This document shows positions 38,126-49,639 of a DNA stretch of 64,000 bases, piece by piece. The stretch's first letter is position 1. Every line of letters starts with the position of its first letter. Made by a program: the position numbers and the translations under genes. Origin of the DNA: Symsagittifera roscoffensis (taxonomy: Eukaryota; Xenacoelomorpha; Acoela; Convolutidae); the NCBI RefSeq assembly GCF_963678635.1, contig NC_087062.1, positions 99,689,705-99,753,704 of the forward strand, read 5' to 3'. The notes under the pieces were generated by a model that worked only from the letters and a program-made list of their open reading frames with translations, did not search any database and was not told where the DNA came from.

Positions 38126-39990
38126 AATCTGATGCTCTTCAAATGTTAAATTATAAAGTTTTTTACTTCTGCGTAGCGCGCATAGCTTGATAAAATTTTA
38201 TTATTAAGATTATTTTTATCAAATTTTCAAGAACTTGAGCACAAGAGCAGTCTGCACATGAAATATACCACTCCTACTAAATGGATCTTTCGAACAAAAT
38301 TTTTTACGGGGAAAAAGTCTAGCACGCCGTTGCAACACCTTTTGCTTGCCGCAATGGAATTCACAATTGATTTTCTAATAATGGAACCAAAAGGCAATAA
38401 AAATTGACAAAGAAAAACTATTTCTTCGCAGAACTAGCCAGTCAGGTCTGCGTCCCACCCTCCCTACTTTGGCATCATTTTTGCGTACTTTCATTCCTAC
38501 TATGCGCACACTCTGGCAATTTTGAATGGGCGGCACGGCAGCTGAAGACGCTTTCGCGTGACAAATGCGCCCTTCGGGCGCAATTATAATGCTCAGTCAA
38601 CACTGGACATGATTGCTTAAAAAACAACAACGATTTTTTTCTTTCCCGTTTCTGGATAATTGCGAGTCGGATTCTCTTCTACTGGGCCCTAAAGGGCCCA
38701 CAGAGCATCCTGCAAGACTGTCAATCTAAAATTTTCAAAAAAATTCATGATTTTTTTTCTTCATTTTTTTGTTATTGTTTCATCAATTTTATTACCTTCT
38801 ATAACAACTTTTGAACATTTGCGGCAGCTTACAATGCATGTTATTAGTTCACACTTTCCATCTGGCTATATATGACCTAAACTACTGTAGCTCATGTAGA
38901 ACAGATCTGAATTGAAATTTTTTTTACTACAAATTTCAGTTAAACGACCAAATAGGAAAATTATAAAAGCAAAAAACTCCACAAAAAAGAAGTTTTCAGC
39001 GTTTTTGTCACAAATTCTTAAACATTGCCCAACGGGAAACTCGTTTTTAAATCAAAATCCATTATTTTTAACTTACAAAATTTTTCATTTTTTGAATATA
39101 CCATTGATAGAAAATGTTGAGTCAGAAACGTGAAAAATTAAATTTTTTCAAAAAGTAAAAAAAAACTCAAATTAATTCATTGGGCCAAACCTTAGGAACC
39201 TGTTCAGAATGGTTTTCATCTTCAAAGCCGCAAAGTCGAAAAAACACATTTTTAGTTAACTCAAAAAAGTGGGAAAAGGGGTCTTCAAAATGAAACCATC
39301 CAAAAAGTGGCATTGACAAACTGCCATTATTTCCACGATCTAGGGTAGCATGGAAAAAATTAAGGAAACTAAGGAAGCCCCTACCCCCTCTGAATGGGTT
39401 TACATAGCGTCGTGGGCACGCGCCCATCGAGCGCAATTGAAAATGTAGATTATAATTCGTACTCACAAATTTTCTGTTATATTTTTCCATAAAACTTTCT
39501 GTATAAGCAATGCTTCTTCTTAATGAGTTTCTTTTGAATGTATTGAAAAAAAAGATCAAAAAGGATCGCTAGAAACTTCACAAAATCAAATTTTTATGCC
39601 ATTTTTTACGGGGAAAAAGTCTAGCACGCCGTTGCAACACCCTTTGCTTGTCGCAGTGGTATTCACAAATGATTTTCTAATAATGGAACCATACGGCAAT
39701 AAAAATTGACAACGAAAAACGGTTTCTTTGCAGAACGAGCACAATTAAAAATATAGATAATAAATCGTACTCATAAATTTTCTGTTAAATTTTTCCAAAA
39801 AATTTCAGTTTAAACAATGCTTCTCAATGAGTTTCTTTTGAATATATTGAAAAAGTGATCAAAAAGGATCACAAGAAACTTCACAAAATCAAAATTTTAT
39901 GTCGTGAAACAAAGCCGACACCCATCAAGTCATAATTGCAAAAACTGAACTAATCTGAAGGACAATTGCAAACAATTTTCAAAAAAAAAG
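38126..39990. repeat. Paired short direct repeats in gene-free DNA
   Basis: A roughly 135-bp segment at 38305-38440 (GGGGAAAAAGTCTAGCACGC onward) recurs at 39602-39735 with few differences. A second segment at about 39426-39600 recurs at 39738-39900 (CACAAATTTTCTGTTA and ATGAGTTTCTTTTGAAT landmarks). Neither contains a gene. The minus-strand 130-codon frame at 39167-39559 overlaps one copy and is not conserved in the other. Confidence 0.55.
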
Positions 39991-40139
39991 CATTGCCAGG
40001 CTCATATATATACGAGTTGTCAATTGAATGCCTCTGGGTTTATCATTCAAAAAGTCAGACGACAAAGGTTCAATCTAAACTAAGGAACCCGAAAACTTAT
40101 CGGCAGAAAAATAAATTATTCAGTTCGATCTTAAAACAT

Positions 40140-40880
40140 GTACAAAAGCGAAGCTCCGCTTCACACTAGTTGCGATATAAAGAAGAAAGCTGCCAATTCG
40201 AAATAACTAAGTCGCAACTGAGTCGGTAAATAACTAAGTCGAAAAAAAGGTCGAAAAAACTAGATCTTTCTAAATGAATAAGACTTATTTTGAAATCAAA
40301 ACATTTCAAGGCAACAGAAAAGGAAATTAGCATCGAAAAAAAATTGCCAAGCGGTAACAAGGCCGAAAAAACTTGAGCAGAAAACCTTTAAGCCGTAGAA
40401 ATCATCAACACTTCAGACTTATATAAAAAATAAGAATTCCCTCACCCTGAAAACCCACATATACACAAAACTTTATTTGCTCATCAAAGAAACAAAATCA
40501 GGCCACTAAGCCGATATTATATAGGCCAAAACCTATTAATCTGAAAAAGTAAAAAAAAAAACAAACCGAAAAAAAAATTCAAAAAAATTTATGACTAATA
40601 AAAAACTATTGTCCCTCTCACCCTCAAAACATACAGACGCACACACACATTTTGAAGGCCAGATGAGGCCATCAGCCAATTTACTACAGGCCAAAAAAAA
40701 ACAAAAAAATTGTGTCTTGATAAATTTTAATTGCTATTTAAATTTTAGTAATTTTTTTTGCAATCCACAAGGAAGTATAAAAGTTGTTTCCGTCGAAACG
40801 ATTCAAAATAAGGTCAATTAGCCTATAAAATAAAATCCAAAATCAATAGGGCTGAAAAATTAATAAAGCAAAAAACAAAC
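40140..40880. repeat. Hairpin-headed dispersed repeat, copy related to 44395-44920
   Basis: Starts with the hairpin core (GCGAAGCTCCGCTTCACACTA) and continues with AAAACTAGATCT, TGCCAAG.GG, GAGCAGAAAA and GGCCACTAAG landmarks that reappear in the same order at 44640-44900. A partial tail duplicate (GGCCAGATGAGGCCATCAG) follows at about 40660. Confidence 0.5.
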
Positions 40881-41077
40881 AAAATAAAGAAAATATATGA
40901 AGTGAAAGTTAGTAAAAATTACAAGCAGCAGAAGTAAATCAAAACATTGAAAGCAGCTTCAATGTTTATTGCGTACAGTGAAAAATATTCTGCGGTGTCG
41001 CAACTAAGCAGAAACCATAGGCTGCCATATTTTAATTTGAAGCGGAAAAAATCCCGTTAGAAAAAAAAACAGTTCCT

Positions 41078-41155
41078 GTTAGATTCGAACCCAAGAACTT
41101 TGCCATCCCAAGCGTATTCGTTACCTCCAGACCAAGTGTGCCGGAGACGCAAAGA
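41078..41155 (-). repeat. tRNA-like (SINE-type) sequence
   Basis: On the minus strand it shows a B-box-like GGGTTCGAATC and an A-box-like TGGTCTGGAGG with tRNA-like spacing. Stems are poor, so it is not a functional tRNA gene. It is most likely the head of a tRNA-derived short repeat. Confidence 0.4.
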
Positions 41156-41262
41156 ATTTTGATTTCGTTATGAACTGAACTTAAATTTACCATTTCTAGT
41201 TTTGAACATTTTGTTAACAAAGTTATTTACCGGATAAAAAGTCTAACATCCGATTGTAAAAA

Positions 41263-41590
41263 AAAACATAGCGAGCAGACAGTTAGATAAAGTGTCGATG
41301 AACGCAAGTCAACAAAAACTACCAAAATGTTTTTAGAAAAAATTCAAACTTTCGAATCGCAACTTTCAAAGGAAAACATAGCGAGCAGACAGTTGGATAA
41401 GGTTAATGAACTCAAGTAAACAAAAAAATGCTGAATTGTTTTCAGAAAAACTCCAAACTTTCGAATCGCAACTTTCAAAGGAAAACATAGCCAACAGACA
41501 GTAAGAAAAGAGTCAATGAACGCAAGCAAACAGAAAACAATACTGAATTGTTTTTATTTAAAAATCTCAACCTTCGAAAAAATAGATGGA
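41263..41590. repeat. Three tandem copies of a 110-bp unit
   Basis: AAAACATAGCGAGCAGACAG occurs at 41263 and 41373, and a variant at 41482. Each is followed by a ...GAACKCAAG.AAACA segment and by CTTTCGAATCGCAACTTTCAA. Period 109-110 bp, with drift increasing in the third copy. Confidence 0.65.
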
Positions 41591-42520
41591 TTTGAGAATA
41601 CTAGGTCAATAAGAAAAATTCTCATTTCACAGGGAAATCTGATAATTAATATCCGCTTTCGAAGTTAAAAGTCGATCACATTTTTCGTGACCTTTACAGT
41701 TTTGCTGTTCGATAGTGGAGCTTGCTTTCTTTTTAGCAATGGAAAAGAAATGAACATAAAAAGAATGGCTATTTTCTGTCATCTTTTAAAATCACTTTAA
41801 AAATTTTCGTTTATCAATATGTTTCCTACTAAATAATTCGGGTAGTTTCCGTTGCAAAATTGTTGTAGCAGTTTGAACTGCAGAGAAATGCATACGTTGA
41901 TTTGTAGTTACGAAATGTATCATTCATCTTTATTGAAAACTTTACTCAGTCAGATCCTTGGAAAAACGTCTTTTGTCATCTAAATAATTTTCACTTCAAT
42001 TGATCTCGTTGTATACCAATATCTGAACATGTGGTCAAAAAAATCATCTCGAACTATTTAAAAGCCCGAACTATGTTCATCGACTCAAAAAACTAAGAAC
42101 GGAAACTAATAAGCCGACCAGAATTGAGACGATAACCAGTAAGCCGAAAAAGTGGAAAGACACCAAAAAGTACATATCGAAAAAAGCTTAGGACTGTTAA
42201 TGGGGGCGCTTACGGAATTTCCAGAAAAAAAATGTCCAATGTAGAAAATTTCCCGAGCTCAAGACATCTGCTCTTGCAATAGAGCACTAATTTTATGACT
42301 GCTAAAGGATGAAGTTTTGCGTCAAGTCGGATCGCTAAATTATTTTATTAGTTGTTTAAAATTGATCAAAGAATATTTATATTCATTCAGAATGTACATT
42401 ACTTACAGGTGTGGGGTTTATGATACAGCAAATATCTACAAATTGAGATTTTTCAGAAATGAACTAATAGAGCTTGAGATGTGGGGGGATTTGATTGGTT
42501 TTCTTAGTTTTCTGCACAGG

Positions 42521-42640
42521 TTAGAGTTTGTTGTTGCACTTGTGCACAAGTAGAGATCTGAGGTCGTTGTCCATGTGACCTCTTACGTCTTCCACTCTCC
42601 ACTTCATCAAGTAGTGACTGTATTCTCGCTCAGCCGCAAC
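42521..42640 (-). CDS. Unknown-function gene, last exon
   Basis: 120 nt after the acceptor AATGTTGTAG. It encodes 39 charged residues (VAAEREYSHYLMKWRVEDV...) and ends in a TAA. It is too short to stand out as an open frame; the support is the matching phase and the similar codon use. Confidence 0.58.
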   Translation of the reverse strand, partial: VAAEREYSHYLMKWRVEDVRGHMDNDLRSLLVHKCNNKL

Positions 42641-44216
42641 CTACAACATTACAACAGCACGAAGCTATCTAACTTCAGCTAACTTTTATGTTGGTTCCCA
42701 ATATATTTCATGTCCTTAAAGATCAACTCAGAACAAAAAATGAATGGCATTTGGGCCACATGATGCGGAGCCACTAACACAAAAATGCTCCTAACACAGT
42801 TGCGCAATAATATAGAATGCAAGAGGATGGGTTTAATGGAACACTTTTCATCATCAATGTTGTTTTTGTGTCTTGTTAATTGTGAACAGCCACAAAGTAA
42901 TCACCTAGTTATCGTACATGTTGAAGCTTAACTCCATCTATAGTCTTTCTTCACAGAAAAATTTTTGCTTCATTGATTTTGCATGCTGGTAAAGAAAGAG
43001 TGGGTCGGGGCACAATTGGTCAATAAAGAATTAGCGGATGGTGATGGTGGTGAATGTATTGTATTGTATAAATAATGCTGACCTGGTCGAGAGTGGGGAT
43101 TGAGTGGGGCTGGGGTTCTATCTGGGGTCTGAGGGTGGTGCTCGGAGTGCCCCCTGACTCCACTTTGATCTTCTTCAAGGCTGCTGCTGCTGATGATGAT
43201 GTTGTAGCTCTCACTGCCTGCACCCCAAATGACTCAGCCATGTGTCTATTCGCATGAGACTGCAGCTGAGCTCTAAAGTTATTCAACGCTTAAATACATG
43301 AAATTGTCACAGTGAGATCTCTAGTTATTCTCTTGCTGTGTTGTTGCTGTTTTAGCCTCGCGCACAGCTTTTCGCTTCTTCATTTCCAGTGTACATGATT
43401 TATTCAATAGAGGCAGCGCATGAATAAAAACTTTACGTAGATTGTTTTTTGGGCTGACCAGATTATCCCGCACTATTTGAATATATGTTTGGTAGAAAAA
43501 TTCTGCACCGCAAAAATATTAGAGAACTTTTGCAAAAAGGCAGTTTTTGAGCTATCACTTTTCTGACAGTTCAGGCTAAACCACTAATGGCATAGCCTCT
43601 CAGCAACCGGCTATCGTTTTTTAGGTGTCTGGCAAATACGACGACAGCAATTCAGACGACAACCGCTTTTGGTGGGACCACTTTAAGACGACGCTACACG
43701 CTCTTTCCCTATTTGTATTTCTCAGAAAATCAAACCGCTTAAAATCGACCAGCTTTTTTTACATGTTTTAACGCTCATTTGTCGTCTTATGTTATGTCGT
43801 CCTAATGGCTTGTCGTCTTGTTTACCTAACACCTTGTTTACTATTAAGGGCGTCACTCACTTGTGCTGTTTGAGCACATTATGCAGCTGTTCCCTGTAGT
43901 TCATCTTCACACTCCTCAACTCCCTCGCCAGTTCAGCCGCCTCCGCCTCCCCCATCCCCTTATGACTCACTCTCCACTGAACAGGCACGACCACATTCCC
44001 TGTCGGACCCCACACTGACAAATCGGACAGCACAGTACCCGCTGTTTCCTCGCCAACCGCCCCCCTTGCCCCTCCAACTGTGCCAGCTGCAGCTTGTTTG
44101 TCTTCTTCCACATTGCTCAAGGCACTGGTAGTGCGTATGATGTGTTCCATGTTCACACCAGTCGGTCTCATCGCTTCTGTTGAGCCGAAGTACTTCGCAT
44201 CCACTCTTCCCACCAT
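42521..44216 (-). CDS. Three-exon gene of unknown function, about 221 residues
   Basis: Exons 44216-43861, 43272-43083 and 42640-42521. Splice sites are AA|GTGAGT to TTTAG|A (phase 2) and CAG|GTCAGC to TTGTAG|GTT (phase 0). Joined they give one frame from ATG to TAA. The N-terminal 70 residues are Gly/Ala-rich and probably disordered. The segment AELARELRSVKMNYREQL looks helical and possibly coiled. A central Ser/Ala run and Pro-rich linker lead to a charged end. No signal peptide or membrane span. An in-frame extension upstream of the chosen ATG to a possible acceptor near 44240 means more 5' exons could exist. AATAAA on the minus strand at 42344-42349 lies about 175 nt downstream. I do not recognise the family. 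Confidence 0.6.
43083..43272 (-). CDS. Unknown-function gene, middle exon
   Basis: 190 nt beginning with the base that completes the Lys codon of the previous exon. Encodes HANRHMAESFGVQAV, a TTSSSAAAALKK segment and a Pro-rich stretch, then donor CAG|GTCAGC followed by a GT/AT-rich intron. Confidence 0.6.
43623..43834. mobile_element. 212-bp MITE with TIRs, in an intron
   Basis: Starts AGGTGTCTGGCAAATACGAC and ends, inverted, AGGTGTTAGGTAAACAAGAC. Several GACGAC motifs follow each arm. There is no coding capacity and no clear target duplication. It lies entirely within the first intron of the 42.5-44.2-kb gene. Confidence 0.55.
43861..44216 (-). CDS. Unknown-function gene, first exon found
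   Basis: 356 nt ending in phase 2 at CACAA|GTGAGT. Codon use is richer in C and G than the surroundings, as in the other exons of this gene. The reading frame is open for seven more codons upstream, back to a possible acceptor (GCCTTAG), so the initiator choice is provisional. Confidence 0.55.
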
Positions 44217-44394
44217 CGCTTCTCCCTTTACTCCTAAGGCGCAACATTTACAACATTGTTTCTACCATTAGTGATCACAGCAAAAACAATTCAGGAAAAT
44301 AGAAAAACAAACGTTTTCCCACCAAGTTTCGGTATTTTCTTGGAAAGTCATGAAAATTGAAATTGAGTTTCAAGAAATGGCAGCCATATTTTAA

Positions 44395-44920
44395 GACAGA
44401 TGCCAAGCTGCGCTTTCCACCATTTCCGGTCCATCAAGTACAGGAAGAGAAGTGAGAACAGCATGACGCTCAAAAATTCGTAACAAAGATTTCGAACGAT
44501 GTTACCATTAAAGGAGGAACTATAAAAAACAAAAAAATATATATCCAAACTCAATAACTATACAATGATTAGTATTTTTCATGTATTTTTTAAACTTTCA
44601 AGAAAATGAGATGTGAGTAGCACCATCATAAAAAATCGAAAAATCAAAACAGCCGAAAAACTAGATCTATCAAATTGCATAAAACTTGTTTTGAAAAAAA
44701 AACATGCCAAGACAAAAGAATGTGAAACAAAAAGCGGAAAAAAAGTGCCAAGTGGTTAAAAAAGCCGGAAAAACACGAGCAGAAAAAGAACAAAAAACGT
44801 TTTTTTAGTCTCCTTCTCCTAAAAACACACACATGAACACAAAGACTTTTTTCGCGCATCGAACGACGCAATATGAGGCCACTAAGTTGAGATATAGAAG
44901 GCCAACAAAATTTACAAAGT
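44395..44920. repeat. Hairpin-headed dispersed repeat (second copy of the 40140 family)
   Basis: The decayed hairpin core at 44395-44435 (GCCAAGCTGCGCTTTCCACC) is followed by landmarks shared with 40258-40520: AAAACTAGATCT, TGCCAAG, CGAGCAGAAAA, GCCACTAAG. No genes. Confidence 0.5.
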
Positions 44921-45712
44921 ATTTACATTTAACAAATCGAGTTGGTAAAATTACACCAACTTAAAAAGCTAATTTCGAGTAGTACGGATAAACAAAATGC
45001 TAATATGTCCAAAATATGTCTGTTGCGGTAAATTTTTCACCAACAGAGGCATCCAGGATATGAGTATATGACCCCAGATGGGTCCTGTGAAAAAAAACGT
45101 TTCTCGGAAAACAGTATAGTACCCGGTTACAACTTACATGCTACCGCAGCGTAATACGGGCTGACATAGAAGAGATAGAACTTTCAAAAAGTATAATCAA
45201 AACAGCATCACAATAGGTATAAAATGACACCCCAAATGTAACAGGCCGACTATGTAACACTTTCAATTCTACTCTACCACACTTCCATAGACAATTTTGA
45301 TCAACACTTTTTAGGAATAATCACCAATAAAAGCTCAGTGAAGCAAATTTGCATTGAGTCCTTGATATCTAATATCAATTAGACTCACTCTCAATTCAAC
45401 ATTAGTTACTTGAGTGTGCGTATTTCCAATTCCTTGAAAAAAATGATGTCGAAGAAACCATAAGCTAAGGAAAAAGCTTAGTAAAAAGTCAACTTTGTTT
45501 TAACCGCAAACTAACTTTTCGACTAGTTAAGCACAACTTTCAGCAATCGATATCTTGTAAGAAAGCATATCAAGTTTGTTTTACACAGGCAAAGATGAGC
45601 TTCGCAAATGAAAGCGAGAAAACGACTAAAACTAGCTGTAAAAAATGGAACAGTTAAAAATAAAAATAGGCCGTGAAAATTAAAAAGTTTGGCGTACTAT
45701 TCGAACCTACTA
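44921..45712. other. Non-coding spacer
   Basis: AT-rich, no open frame of coding character. A further degenerate hairpin core lies at about 45588 (ACACAGGCAAAGATGAGCTT). Confidence 0.35.
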
Positions 45713-47487
45713 TGATAAATTGAAAAACTTCCTAGATGTTAATTATCGTTGTTCAGAAGTAAAATTAATAGGTTACTCTGAACGTGTTTTTCCGTTGCTA
45801 AGCCATAGCTGTAGCTTAGCGCAGACTGAACAATCTGGTTGCGATAGAACTTGGTCTTCAATGACCTCGGTATCAGTATAAGCCATAAAAGATGTTAGTT
45901 AACATAACATAACTCATCAAGGTAACTGTTAGCGCAGTACAACATTCCCCGCTCAGCCGAAAATTTTTTTGAATAACACATAAGAGCAAAATGTCTCATA
46001 ACAGAAAGAGTTTTGGTACTCAGTTTGAGTTTTGTTGACAAAGTTTTCATCGGTACTTTCTTCTCGGAGTTCTAATTTCCAGCTCGAATTTTATGACTTT
46101 CGGGATCGAACGAGTTATACCCAATTTGTTCTGAAAGAGGTGCCGTTCCAGCAGCAAGACGTGTCTCATGTCTTTAAATTTAGATAAGATTTCTGTACGC
46201 TGCCGATGTCGCTTTCGCTAGACTCCCTCTGATTCTTCAGTTGTCGAGATTATTTTCACTGAGCTGTTCCCCTAGTGGTTTTCCAAAAGCCTACGGCTTA
46301 GTCTTATTGGACTTCTTGTCCCGTCTGCCTAAGCAGCGGAAGCAGTTACGCCGAGCTTTTCAGAATTATATATTATGCATTCTTACCATATTTAGTGCAA
46401 CTATGGCACTCTGTTGTGCATGAGATATTGTCCACTAGTATGCAATCATCTATGACGGCTATCGATGGTTCCATAGTGGGATCATGTAAGGTCCCATCAT
46501 TTCAAATCTCGGTTTGTCTCCTCTTTCAACGACGCGTCGTAGCCTATAAAGCCAGGTATACTCCGAGATCAATTCAGCCAGCAAGCTCTTGTCAATTATC
46601 TCGCGAGATTTGATAAACTTTACTTATCTTATTGCAAGGACAGTCTACAGCTATCTTTCCGTGACAGGAGTCTTCGTTTTGGTTCCACTACATGTTTTTG
46701 GTGATCTACGTCTTGGTTTTCATCTATCGTTAGGTCAACCTTTTCTATGTGGTTCGGTCCTGGCTCAATGTTGTCTGACTTGTTCAGCAAAAGTTCTCTC
46801 TTGGAGGTTTCTTCTGTCGTCGCACCTAATTCGATTGTTTCTCGGTGATTTGAGTTTTTCCCCTCCGTCCCTAGCGCTACGAACAATCATGAACTTAATC
46901 GTTTTTGAAATTCGTCGCAGTAGACATTATGCACCACATTCGGTCCTTTGTCTGTTCGTTCTTCATTTTCCTGCAATACCGTATCCAGTGGTAGTCTGTC
47001 TCTGAACTCTCCGGCCGTTACTGCAGCTGCAATTTCTTCAATTCTTGGAAATTCCGTTCTTGGTGGTTTTTACAATACCTCCCTCTTTTGGATCTACTAA
47101 TAGCAGTTCTGGATTAATATTTTCTTTTAACCGTTAGAGTCATCAAGAAGTCTTCTAGCTATATCTTGAAATATTACAATGGGTCTGAATTAGATGCAGC
47201 CAAAAATAACGGTACTCCCATGTACGTCCGCTCCTTCTGCATTAGAAATCATGCTGGTCATCTGATAATCTGAAGAACTTCGTAGATGTGAAATTAAAGT
47301 TGTTCAGAAAGTTAACTCAATTTGATAATCTGAACGTGTTTTTCCGTTGCTTTGTCATAGCACAAGCCAGCCTGAGTAATTTCATTGAATACAACTAACT
47401 TGGTCTTTAATGACATTGGAATAAATATATTACATAAAAGATATTTACACCATATAATTCATCGAAATTACGGCTCGCAGTATCGCA
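45713..47487 (-). mobile_element. Internally deleted, decayed gypsy element (third family member)
   Basis: Direct LTR-like repeats at 45713-45944 and about 47263-47487 share TGATAA starts, CTGAACGTGTTTTTCCGTTG and ACTTGGTCTTYAATGAC. The interior is only 1.3 kb. Near the right end the minus strand still reads gag remnants matching the intact element (VPLFLAASNSDP against the IPVFWASANSDP pattern; VLQENEERT; HNVY). The middle matches the integrase zinc region (CATTCTTACCATA landmark at about 46378). Between them, and on both sides, several kilobases present in the intact element are missing. The frames are broken, and the right LTR end merges into a tRNA-like repeat. Confidence 0.6.
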
Positions 47488-48690
47488 TCTACGGCCATAG
47501 GATTTGGAGTCGCACGTCGACGCATCTGCGCCATGGGCCCTTGAAAAATTACTAACACTATGCACCAAAAGAGCAGCTAGATCTGCTAAAAACTTTCTAA
47601 TGCTGCATTTGTCGCACCAAAAGTAAATTGAAACAAGTTTTGCCTGTAATAATTTGAAGTAGAATAAATTAAAGGCTTCCACACTATTTTTTTTGTAAAA
47701 AAATTGGAAAGCATACAGCCAAATTATGTATAAAGAAAGCATTTCGAAAAAAATGCGAGATGAATTCAGTTGGGATATTTCTGAAACGCAGTTTCTACTT
47801 TTTTGCATTATGATTTGAAACAAATAACTTTTTAAGTTCAGTTGATGTTCTCGCTTCGCGGAAACTAGCGAGATCACGACAAAAAGAAGCTTAATAAAAA
47901 GCAATTAAAAGTAAAATAAGCCTCGAATTGTTGAAACTTCGGCTACGTCTCGGTTTCGCTCTGCGACCAAAAGAATATGAGTCCACGGTTTAGCCACGGA
48001 CGCTTAATAAATCCCCAACACTAGCCACAAATAAAGCAGAGAATAGAGGCCATGAAATTTCATGAACAGATCATGATCATAGCAAAAAAGCCACCAAATT
48101 TGCATTAACTATGTTAAACTATTACATATCGAATGCCAAATCCCATGCTATCGAAAAGCGATTTAGGTTGCAAAGAAGAATACTCTACTATTACACTACG
48201 CTTTATAAAGTGATATAAAAAACAAAAATAAGCCTCGAATTAAAAAAAAACTTTGCTACATATTGGCTTCGAACATGCGACCTCAAGAATTGGCGTCTCA
48301 CGCCCTGCCCTCTTGACCACAAATGCTGAAGTCGGCAAATCTTAGTCTCAAAAAAAGCAGGTACATATGCTAAAAAAATAGCCAATGCAATGTAGCAAAA
48401 GTGGCACTAAATACAAACAGACACAATTTTGCAAGTAATGGTTTGGAGTATAACAAACTGAAGGCATTAATAATAACTTTACATGTAAACAATTAGAGAG
48501 TATAAAGCCCATTATGTATAAATTATACATTTCAAAAATTGCGAGATATATTGAGTTAGAAATTTTCTGAAGTCGAATACTTATTTCTGTTATGTTATTT
48601 TAGGCAAATAACTTTTTTCGGTTCATTTGATGATTTAAAAATGCAACAACGGTGGTAACTTATTACTATTCTAATTTCAAAGCACATGCT
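47465..48690. repeat. Cluster of three repeats with tRNA-like ends
   Basis: Minus-strand tRNA-like segments lie at about 47470-47545 (A-box-like GGCGCAGATGCG, Trp-like anticodon loop CTCCAAA), 47930-48005 (most decayed) and 48262-48330 (GTTCGAAGCC B-box-like; GGCGTGAGACGCC stem). Adjoining bodies at about 47550-47900 and 48345-48680 align (ATTATGTATAAA, ATTTC.AAAAA..GCGAGAT). GCCTCGAATT precedes two of the copies. A tRNA-derived short repeat family is the best explanation. Confidence 0.45.
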
Positions 48691-48935
48691 ACTGATAAGC
48701 CGTAAAAAAGCCACCAAAACCGACAACATTTCTTGCGACTTAGGTTAGGAAAAAAGAATAAACGTAATATTACACTAACGCTCTCTAAAGTTTGCTAGTG
48801 TAAATCAGATGATACTATCAGAAAAAACATAAGGAAACAAATGCTAAGTAGAAACGCTATTACGACCATGATTGAGTACCTACCCCACACGGAATGATAG
48901 ATTTCACATTACTGTTTTACTTTCACAGTAGCGGA

Positions 48936-49505
48936 GAAGCTGCAATCTTTGGATCAATTGTCTTAGATTGCTTCAAATTGCACAAAGCCTTCACAGTCTG
49001 TGTATGACAAGCGCATGATTTTTAACGTTGTCGCTCAACTATTGTCCCTAAACACTCAAAGAGCGTGTAAAATCTCAATTCAGAAAAATTGAGAAATCAC
49101 CATTAGGTGAGAAGCACTGGAGTCTAAAGACAGAAAAGTTTTATACGATTTAATTAATCTTCGTTTTGATTCAGATGTTCTTTAACAACATTTTATGGAA
49201 CTCTAACACCTGTTAGATTTAGGCCATGAGCTAACCAAAACATTTCTGCAATTTATTAGCTCTGAGGTAGTTCCTAAAAAACTAATATCAAAACTAATAT
49301 CAAAAGACAAAACCAAAACTACACTAGTGAGATATCCGGTCCCAATCATCCAGTTTCTATTGGAAATGGAAAGTGCTAATCTACTCAAAACAGAAACAGA
49401 CAAAATTTTTGAACACTCTTTAACAGCTTTTGAATTTTGAGAATCAAATACTTTTTTGAGTGTTTTGAAAAAACAACCCAATTTGAAAAAACTGGAGCAA
49501 TGAAT
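48936..49505 (+). pseudogene. Decayed coding stretch of unknown origin
   Basis: After a good acceptor (TTTTACTTTCACAG) one plus-strand frame reads like protein for about 180 codons but is broken by several stops. The cleanest block, 49209-49440, includes GHELTKTFLQFISSEVVPKK and VRYPVPIIQFLLEMESANLL and ends at a TGA, after which the frame continues with VLKKQPNLKKLE. The residue mix is far more protein-like than chance frames in this AT-rich DNA. I do not recognise the family; it may be a dead host gene or an old transposon product. Confidence 0.35.
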
Positions 49506-49639
49506 TTTTCTTGTTTTTTACGTTAGAAAATTTTAAACCACTTTGGAAGCTTAAATTCGACCGCGTTTCACCCGCCATTTTGTAAACATAGGCGCTACGC
49601 GCAATACACCGAAGGCATAGAAACTGAAGCAAAAACCAA

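Noticed and set aside
39167-39559. Minus-strand 130-codon open frame
   Set aside because: Overlaps a locally duplicated segment whose other copy does not keep the frame; no splice sites or recognisable motif.
41078-41155. Functional tRNA gene
   Set aside because: A- and B-box-like motifs are present, but acceptor and T stems do not pair; more likely a repeat head.
46589-47005. Plus-strand 138-codon open frame
   Set aside because: Antisense shadow of the decayed gypsy gag on the minus strand.
49203-49481. Minus-strand 92-codon open frame
   Set aside because: It lies antisense to a plus-strand frame with much better protein character; treated as a shadow.
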